From: Tubiluchus corallicola
Taxonomy: Eukaryota; Priapulida; Priapulimorpha; Priapulimorphida; Tubiluchidae
NCBI GenBank assembly: GCA_030141605.1
Contig: JAQGDQ010001368.1
Coordinates: forward strand, 1-40,000
Direction of reading: 5' to 3'
Length of the DNA: 40,000 nucleotides
The notes beneath the pieces are model-generated. The model was not told where the DNA came from and searched no databases. It saw only the letters and a program-made list of their open reading frames with translations. The position numbers and the translations under genes are program-made. The number at the start of each line of letters is the position of its first letter. Positions within the stretch are counted from its first letter, which is position 1. This document shows positions 33,600-40,000 of the stretch, in pieces.

Positions 33600-34015
33600 A
33601 CGACATGGTTCCTTAAAGGGGGAGAAAAACGAATTTTGATATCGTTTTATTGTGATATTTTCCAAAAAAAACTCATATTCGACTACTTTGCATTATGCTC
33701 GATGCTTGAAAGACTCAAGTAATTGGAAAAGAAAATTCTTAATAATTTAAAAATAATTGAAAATGTTCACGCTGATTGGTGAAACGATACTGGCTCACCT
33801 TCCCAGTTTACACCACTGGCTCAACAATAAAAACACATTATTGACAACATAAAGTAATCTAAACTTTTGCTGAAGAGTGCGCTGCGAATGCTCTGATTAT
33901 TTTTTCAAACTTTACGCAGTGTGTTATCAAAACTTGTTTCAAACGACTTGTCATTGAAATGGCTGCGCCTAACTGTCATGGCGGGAGTTTAAATTTAGAG
34001 GTATGTATAGCATGA
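33600..34015 (-). repeat. dispersed repeat R1, copy 3 (diverged, inverted)
   Basis: The inverse of 33880-34010 matches R1 well ('ggcgcagccatttcaatgac', 'cgtttgaaacaagttttgat', 'aaaaaataatcagagcattc'). The rest back to about 33600 matches only in pieces. The CRE octamer is not present here. Confidence 0.7.
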
Positions 34016-34587
34016 CTGTCAACTCGAGCCCGGTATGCAGTAAGACAGCATATAGATGACAATGATTCAAAACGAATTTTTCAAGCTTCATGTATGAGGA
34101 GTGCTTTAATGAAATTAGTTGTGGCAGGACGGGTCACCGTCAAAGGTTAGATCATAGTTTAAGATGAAGCATTTAACCAGCAATGATAATATGTGTGTCT
34201 GTTAAAATGACTAGTGGTTAAAGCCCATTGACTGTGCTTAATTTATGCAGTATCCATTTACTGAACAGATCCGATACTGCTTAACTGTGGTCGCTAAGTA
34301 AATCTTAACACCTCCCTCGTTCTGGGAGTCTCGCATTGACTACTGGGATGCCTTTACTTGAATAAAGGCTGGTTCACTTTTTTCAGTTAGTTTTTCAGTC
34401 AGGAAGTCGATGACAGAAAAAAACGCGTCTTTATTCTTAGATTTCCAAATTTTTTTTGGAAAAGTTATCACATGACGATTCAACTCTACTATTCTGAGTT
34501 ATTAGGACAGTTAGTTGGCTACGATACTTGGCCACGTTCACGCCACATATTTCGCAATTGCATCATTCTTATTAATGCACAATATTT
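34016..34587. other. non-genic spacer
   Basis: No gene recognised. TTGGCT and TTGGCC half-sites lie at about 34513 and 34529, near the NFI palindromes that follow. Confidence 0.4.
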
Positions 34588-34720
34588 TTGGCAACGTGCC
34601 AAATCAAAGAGACACGTGATAAGAACATTCAACATACGGCGTAGATCAAAATGATTTCTTATCACGCGCTCAACTGCCATCAACCGGTTGTATGGAATGT
34701 TAGCCTTGGCACGGTGCCAA
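34588..34720. promoter_or_regulatory. candidate enhancer: two NFI palindromes around inverted E-box/GATA arms
   Basis: TTGGCAACGTGCCAA (34588-34602) and TTGGCACGGTGCCAA (34706-34720) bracket an inverted repeat. CACGTGATAAGAA lies at 34613-34625 and TTCTTATCACGCG at 34656-34668 (12 of 13 pairs). Each arm contains a GATA motif; the left contains a full E-box. Layout seen directly; function inferred. Confidence 0.5.
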
Positions 34721-35305
34721 TTATTACCACATGTGAGCATATGAGACATTTATATTTGTCAACAGTTCGTAATCTTTGAATTATCCACTCAGATGAAAGA
34801 TAATAAAAAGGCAGAGTTATTTGACAAAGGCGTCCCTAATTCCTTAATCTCTATACTATTCTGAATTACACAATCAAATCTTCTTCTTCTTCTTCTTGAA
34901 AAGCCCGTCACGTCTACTGTAGACATTGGGCAGGCAGAATTCTAAAATAAAAGAAATCTGCCTTCAGACAGGTAAACGCAGCAGTAATCCAGTAAAAAAA
35001 CTAGACACTGCTACGCCAATGGCTTGTCAGCACCACTTCCGTTATACACAATCAAATGGCTTATTTAATGGTAGTTTAGCAATCACGTGCTAAAAATGAG
35101 TCACGTGATTCACGTGTTTTGTGTTGCGTTATTCCATCTGTGTTCACGCTGCGTACAGCATTGTGTTTCTTCAACACTGCAGCTTGTGTTTTTCCATTGT
35201 TAATATCCCATATTTTACAGTAATTAAAACACTGTGCAAAATTTTCCTTTGTGTCCAAAGCTGAATGCCCCAAAATGCATTTCGCTATTTTCACCGCAGA
35301 CAACT
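34721..35305. other. non-genic spacer with short (CTT)n
   Basis: A short CTT run at about 34879-34897 precedes 'gtctactgtagacattgggc'. A minus-strand open frame at 35076-35357 has no recognisable motif and runs into the next transposon. Confidence 0.4.
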
Positions 35306-35307
35306 TA

Positions 35308-35834
35308 CCGTATTTTCCCATGTATAAGACACCCTTGTGTATAAGAGACCACTTCAATTTTTAGGCAAAAATTCTGGAAAAAAGTTTTTTGGTAATGAAT
35401 AACTTTATTCATCATAGAAATCATTAAATTCCTTACAACCGCTTCATAGTCGAACGCGACACGCCTTGCTTAGGCTGACTCATCTCGTTGACCTCTGCCG
35501 ACGTATCAATGACGTCGACGGGCATGCAGAGAGCTTATGCAGATGCGTTGATTGGCTGCAGAACAATCGATTTCTCTCCAATACCAAAGAGACATTTAAA
35601 AAAATAATAACTTACCCGGTACATTAATTTTATCATTAGAATTTAGCCATGGAGAAGATTTATTGAAAGGAAACTATAATTATTCGAAATAAAACAGTTG
35701 TAGAGCACTTATTTCCTTAAAATCATTAGTGTCACAATTTATGCATCTTATTGAAAAGACTTACTCCCATGTATAAGAGATTTAAAGTGAAAATTCTGAG
35801 CAAAAAAGGGTCTCTTATACACGGGAAAATACGG
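35308..35834. mobile_element. Tc1/mariner-type MITE with TA duplication
   Basis: TA at 35306-35307 and 35835-35836. The terminal inverted repeats are about 26 bp: CCGTATTTTCCCATGTATAA at left, and CCGTATTTTCCCGTGTATAA inward from the right. The word 'tgtataagaga' recurs just inside each end. 527 bp; no transposase frame was recognised. Confidence 0.87.
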
Positions 35835-35836
35835 TA

Positions 35837-35999
35837 ATTATCTTTCTGTGAAGTTCCTCCTTTTCCTTTTATTTGGGTGCATATTGGTTAATGCAGTCAC
35901 TCATCCATTTTCTTGCCAGCCTAGACGCTGTTGAACTATCACAACCGTTCAGCTGTTCCTCACACACACACTCTCTCTCTAAGATTGTTGGAATTCCGT
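35837..35999. other. short spacer
   Basis: Nothing recognised beyond a short CA/CT run at about 35961-35980. Confidence 0.4.
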
Positions 36000-36633
36000 T
36001 TAACCTGTACAGGCTCACGGGGGGGGGGGGGGGTAAAAATTACCCCCAGACCAATTTTTTCCATTTTTCGCTTTTACCATACGCATCCCAGTAAACCTTT
36101 TCTATGAGTTTTTCTAAATATGTTTTGTGCACAAAATACTTTCAGTTATTTATTTTAGGCGCATTGTTTCACCACGAAGTAAAAGTGAAAATGCAATATG
36201 TCGATTTTAAAATTGTCGAAACTTTACTTCGCTTGTCTATACATTATACAGGCGATGTATCTCATAAAACAAAATGTCAGTTACTCAAATTACTCCACCT
36301 AAAAGAAGAAAGTAGTAGACAATAAATTCAAAATCACAATGATTTTTGCACACGCGCTAGCAATGTCGGTTGTCTACAGTTATTCCAGCATAGATAAGGG
36401 AACGTAACTAAGTGAATTTAAATTTCGTATTACTAGTAAGTCACATGTCTTTAAGCAGAAGTATAATGTACTCTATGGTGATCAGCATAACCACAAATTA
36501 TGCTGTTTACTAATGAAACACGGTGGTTTATGATTATCAAAAGCAATTTACGAATTATGGTGGGGTAATATTTTACCCCCCCCCCCCGGTTACCAAAATC
36601 GGTCGTTAAAAATTGTGACCCTATAAGGGTTAA
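36000..36633. mobile_element. TTAA-type (piggyBac-like) element with subterminal poly-G/poly-C
   Basis: TTAA at 36000-36003 and 36630-36633. Left end TTAACCTGTACAGGCTCAC; right end inverted TTAACCCTTATAGGGTCAC. Just inside are G15 (36019-36033) followed by 'taaaaattaccccc', and at the other side 'ggggtaatattttac' leading into C12 (36576-36587), an inverted arrangement. The interior holds a 73-codon plus frame (36104-36325) of no known family. Confidence 0.78.
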
Positions 36634-36649
36634 TAACGTCTTACGCAAG

Positions 36650-37481
36650 TTATATATATATATATAATAATATATATTAATTCTTTATTTGTCATTAAAA
36701 TGGTTCACTCATGATAATAAAATTGAGTAAGCCTCAGCGTAATGTTAATATAACAACACTGTTCAAGACAAATGCGCCCAGTGCAGACTAAAAAAAACTA
36801 AAGTGTAAAACGAAGGTCTAATTATATACAATAAAGGAACATATTTACAAACACCATATTAAAATATTTTTACAAAACAATATTACAAAAGTACATTAAA
36901 TTTTGCATGACATATTTTACACTATATATACATTTGACATGACACAATTAACAGAAACATGCTTTACATTACATAAATTTCACTCATTACATTTACACTA
37001 TTTATACATTTAACATTACAAAACTAACATAACACGTATTACATTACATAATTTTTTTAAAAAATTCATTTTTAATCGTTTTATGGAGTCAGGGGCGGGG
37101 GTAGATGAAAGTTGAGTCTGTGTAATTAGTATCAGATGCACAATGTGGAAGTTGAAACCTGTTATATTGATATTCTTTTAATTTCTTTTTAAAGTGGTGG
37201 AGAGATTCTATTTGTTTTATTTCACTGGGTAGTAAGTTCCATAAATGTATGGCCTGTTTTGATATAGAGTTATTTCCAAATTTATTGTTTACTGTAATTT
37301 GCTTTAAATTGTTTGTTCTAGTGTTTAAAGTGGTATCAGGGATGAATGCTAAGGGATTGTTTATAAATGGAATGCTCAGTTTGTTGATATATTTATAAAG
37401 AAATATCAGTGTTTTGTAATCTCGATAGGCTTCTAATATTGGTATTTTTGTGGACGTTCTTAAGCTTGTTGCATAAGTTCG
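36650..37481 (-). mobile_element. 5'-truncated LINE: C-terminal ORF2 plus 3' UTR
   Basis: The minus-strand unit consists of a coding part (37481-37089) and a 3' UTR ending 'ttttaatgacaaataaagaa' at about 36670, followed by an AT-repeat tail (36650-36675). The 3' UTR is related to those ending at 26685 and 38625. Confidence 0.8.
37089..37481 (-). pseudogene. LINE ORF2 C-terminus, frame intact
   Basis: A continuous minus frame of about 130 codons without a stop, easy to miss because it has no start codon. It reads RTYATSLRTSTKIPILEAYR, then KTLIFLYKYINKLSIPF, NTRTNNLKQITVN and AIHLWNLLPSEIKQIESLHH, then FKKKLKEYQYNRFQLPHC, with a stop at 37089-37091. 'A-x-x-L-W-N-x-L-P' followed by 'F-K-K-x-L-K' is the end of CR1/Jockey-like ORF2 proteins. 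A stop lies just before the first residue shown, marking the truncation point. The clean frame suggests recent insertion. Confidence 0.8.
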
Positions 37482-37666
37482 TTACGACTTACGAACGATG
37501 TTTCGACCGGTATGAGAGATCGATTCCTATCTATGAAGATTTCCGCCTGACACACTGATTTCACGTGACAGGCGGGTGGTCTGTATGTTTGTGAGGCAAG
37601 ATTAGACTATTTGCTCATAGAGGAAGTCACACAAGCTTTCGTATCATTGACGGCAAACATTCAAAT

Positions 37667-37931
37667 CTGTTTCGTATCGAGATAACGTGGCGCATGTGCT
37701 GCATTGGGGTTCCCCACTTCTGTTTCGTATCGAGATAACATGGGGCATGTGCTGCATTGGGGTTCCCCACTTCTGTTTCGTATCGAGATAACATGGGGCA
37801 TGTGCTGCCTTGGGGTTCCCCACTTCTGTTTCGTATCGAGATAACATGGGGCATGTGCTGCATTGGGGTTCCCCACTTCTGTTTCGTATCGAGATAACGT
37901 GGGGCATGTGCTGCATTGGGGTTCCCCACTT
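37667..37931. repeat. 53-bp minisatellite, 5 copies
   Basis: The unit 'ctgtttcgtatcgagataac' plus 'tggggcatgtgctgcattgg' and 'ggttccccactt' repeats with period 53. Units are nearly identical. It has no minus-strand stop in any frame, giving three overlapping spurious minus ORFs. Confidence 0.96.
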
Positions 37932-38088
37932 GTCGGTAAACCAGCAACACGGCCTGCTGGAGCGTCATTAAAATTTGCGTAGAAGGTCACCGTTCTCTCA
38001 CTTCTCAAATGGTTAATGTTTCATCCATGCAGGTGTGAAATTAGGGCCTCTCTTTTTTTAAAATTCATGCTATGTATGTAATATTATT

Positions 38089-38390
<302 letters not shown>

Positions 38391-38489
38391 GTTTACCTTT
38401 ACCTCCACGGCCATATTAATTAAATCATAATTTTTTTCATTTTTTTGTGCATAGTTGTAAATATGTTTGATTTTATTCGTCGTTACTTT

Positions 38490-38640
38490 CCATTACTGCA
38501 CAAAAGTTTAGATTGAACTGACGCATTTGCCTTTAGCAGTGTAAGTTTTTATTAACTAACACTGATTGATCATCTCTGTAAAGTTTTTATCAGTGATTAT
38601 CAATGTATTTTAATGGCAAATAAAGATTATTTTATATATA
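38490..38640 (+). mobile_element. LINE 3' UTR, plus-strand copy
   Basis: 'gacgcatttgcctttagcag', 'aactaacactgattga' and 'ttttaatggcaaataaagat' match the minus-strand copies at 26685 and 36665. It ends in a short AT repeat. Confidence 0.78.
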
Positions 38641-39186
38641 TATGCTGCAGTAGAACGAATTTTCACAAACGTACAATAAAAAAACTAAAAGCAAATTTAC
38701 CCGTGACCAGCGATGGATTATCGTATAGGCCCGGTATACCCTGCAGCCTACGGTCCTCATCAAGCTTTGGGAGCTTCGAAACTGAAATACGTACGTGCAA
38801 ACTTGGTTTGCAATAAACAACAAAAATTGTGGTATTTCTTAAACTATTTTTATTGACAAACAAAAGTTATCCAATCTAGTTTATTAAAAGAATTCGCAAC
38901 GTATTCACTTCAAGCTACGATTAAACGTAACAGTAGTAAATCTATTGAAGACGTGTAGAAGATTTTGGCATTATGAGAATTAAACACTACCGTACTGTGG
39001 CGCCATCTGCCCGAAATTATTAAAACTAAATCAAACAAAGCAAGCAAGTGGGCAGTTAACACCTGATGTTTGGCAATGATGGATCTGTAAAATATTCATC
39101 GGAGAGAAATCACTTACTAATCGTTAAAAGTCAATTTAAGTTTCATATCGAGTTGCCTGAAATTTTTATTTAGGGTATTTTATAGA

Positions 39187-39332
39187 CGAAACAAGACGCG
39201 TGCAGGCGAGTGAGAGGGTGGCGCCAACTGAGGGAGGCAAACGAAACAAGACGCGTGCAGGCGAGTGAGAGGGAGGCAGACGAAACAAGACGCTTGCAGG
39301 CGAGTGAGAGGGTGGCGCCGCCTGAGGGAGGC
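39187..39332. repeat. tandem repeat, 3 units of about 45-55 bp
   Basis: Three units of 'acgaaacaagacgcgtgcag' plus 'gcgagtgagagggtggcgcc'; the middle unit lacks the 'tggcgccaactgaggg' portion. Confidence 0.93.
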
Positions 39333-39356
39333 CCAGAATTTCGCTAGCCTAGGTAC

Positions 39357-39767
39357 CAGTGGCGTATCAACACTTTACGACGCCCTAGGTTAATGGTTCT
39401 CTCCCGTATGTTTCTATTGTGAATTTATAATTGTTTATGTAATGAGCAGGTTAAACAACTACTTGTGGTGTATTAGAAACAGTATTAGCCTTGTTTTTAC
39501 GTGGTCATTATTAATAAATGCATTTGCATGGGCGCTTATGTTCAAGCACGCTGCGCAACCGCTTGTTGTGTAATACCTTGTACCTGTTCGTTATGTGGCA
39601 CTTATATAGAAGCGGGGCTCAGTAACTGCCTGTGGTGTGTTACAAAGTGCGCCTTTTACATAGGATAAGATACACATTTTACGAGAATTTTCTCTAAAAT
39701 GTGGTGCCCTTCAAACATTTGTGCCATAGGCTATAGCCTAGTTAGGCTATTTGTTGATGCGCCCCTG
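39357..39767. mobile_element. hAT-like non-autonomous element
   Basis: Ends CAGTGGCGTATCAACA and, inverted, CAGGGGCGCATCAACA. Flanking 8-mers ctaggtac (39349-39356) and ctagggcc (39768-39775) match at six of eight positions. 411 bp, non-coding; it lies within the larger tentative hAT-related unit. Confidence 0.83.
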
Positions 39768-40000
39768 CTAGGGCCACCAGAAAGTCATAATCCGGTGCTC
39801 CGTGTGACAAAAAACTGTATTTTTTTAATAATGCTACATAACATAGTAAAGCTGTCCCTTATTGTACCGAGTACGCGATTGTAGTATTATGTGATCCATT
39901 TAATTGTCAGTCTACTACACTAAAGTACTGAATTAGTCTATGCTGCCATCTACAGTCGTTGTTTTACTCTAATTGTACAAAGTTTGTCAGAGATTGATTT

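Larger units (their letters stand above)
38709..39798 (+). mobile_element. probable hAT-related element, nested insertion inside
   Basis: Left terminus CAGCGATGGATTATCG resembles CAGCGGCGGATTATG at 17790. A plausible right terminus is 'gtcataatccggtg' at about 39784-39797. The segment 38790-38960 matches 30270-30480. Possible duplications cccgtgac (left) and ccgtgtgac (right) are imperfect, so the limits are tentative. Confidence 0.4.

Noticed and set aside
35076-35357. 93-residue minus frame
   Set aside because: It starts inside the TA-flanked MITE and shows no recognisable motif; probably chance.

Overview
The window looks like nuclear DNA from an invertebrate animal, perhaps a mollusc or other lophotrochozoan (inferred from gene style and repeats, not proven). 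It is AT-rich and intron-bearing, with very few genes. It is crowded with microsatellites, minisatellites, DNA-transposon relics and 5'-truncated LINE retrotransposons. Nothing bacterial, and no CRISPR array, was seen.

Only three protein-coding loci are well supported, all on the minus strand. (1) A four-pass membrane protein of the MS4A/CD20-like superfamily has two exons visible (13893-14043 and 9399-9856). They are separated by a 4-kb intron packed with transposons. (2) and (3) Two short, apparently single-exon paralogues (25058-25519 and 31857-32267) share an identical 15-residue N-terminus, two basic/Ser phospho-motif blocks and a C-terminal segment. Their promoters share one layout: TATA about 140-150 bp before the ATG, then CCAAT, then a GTCACGTG E-box. 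The second also has a perfect CRE. Around these two genes lie five copies of the rare palindrome TTGGCA-N3-TGCCAA (NFI type), where chance predicts far fewer than one. I regard this paralogue pair with its regulatory surroundings as the best candidate for something undescribed.

Layout: 1-940 53-bp minisatellite; 1.0-4.6 kb dispersed repeat, (ACTC)n, tRNA-like SINE head, hAT-like MITE carrying (CT)n, LINE relic; 5.0-5.8 kb 5S-rRNA-derived tandem repeat and TTAA-type MITE; 6.3-8.9 kb hAT element, giant (AG)n, pogo-like MITE; 9.2-14.6 kb MS4A-like gene with a TE-filled intron and (AC)n; 15.4-19.8 kb foldback element, tRNA-Glu-like SINE head, decayed coding block, hAT element, LINE relic, direct repeats; 20-22.6 kb tRNA-Thr-like head and LINE 3' ends; 23.6-24.1 kb 37-bp minisatellite; 24.3-34.7 kb the paralogue pair, with giant (TAG)n, second copy of the dispersed repeat, 5S fragment with 176-bp tandem array, a heat-shock-element-rich solo LTR and an RTE-like LINE relic between and beside them; 35.3-40 kb more TIR elements (one with poly-G/poly-C subterminal tracts), a LINE C-terminus, 53-bp minisatellite, (CT)n and nested hAT elements.

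Most long open frames here are artefacts of stop-free tandem repeats and are not annotated as genes. TE classes are called from terminal inverted repeats, target-site duplications and translated motifs read by eye. Boundaries given with duplications are accurate to a base or two; the others are approximate.
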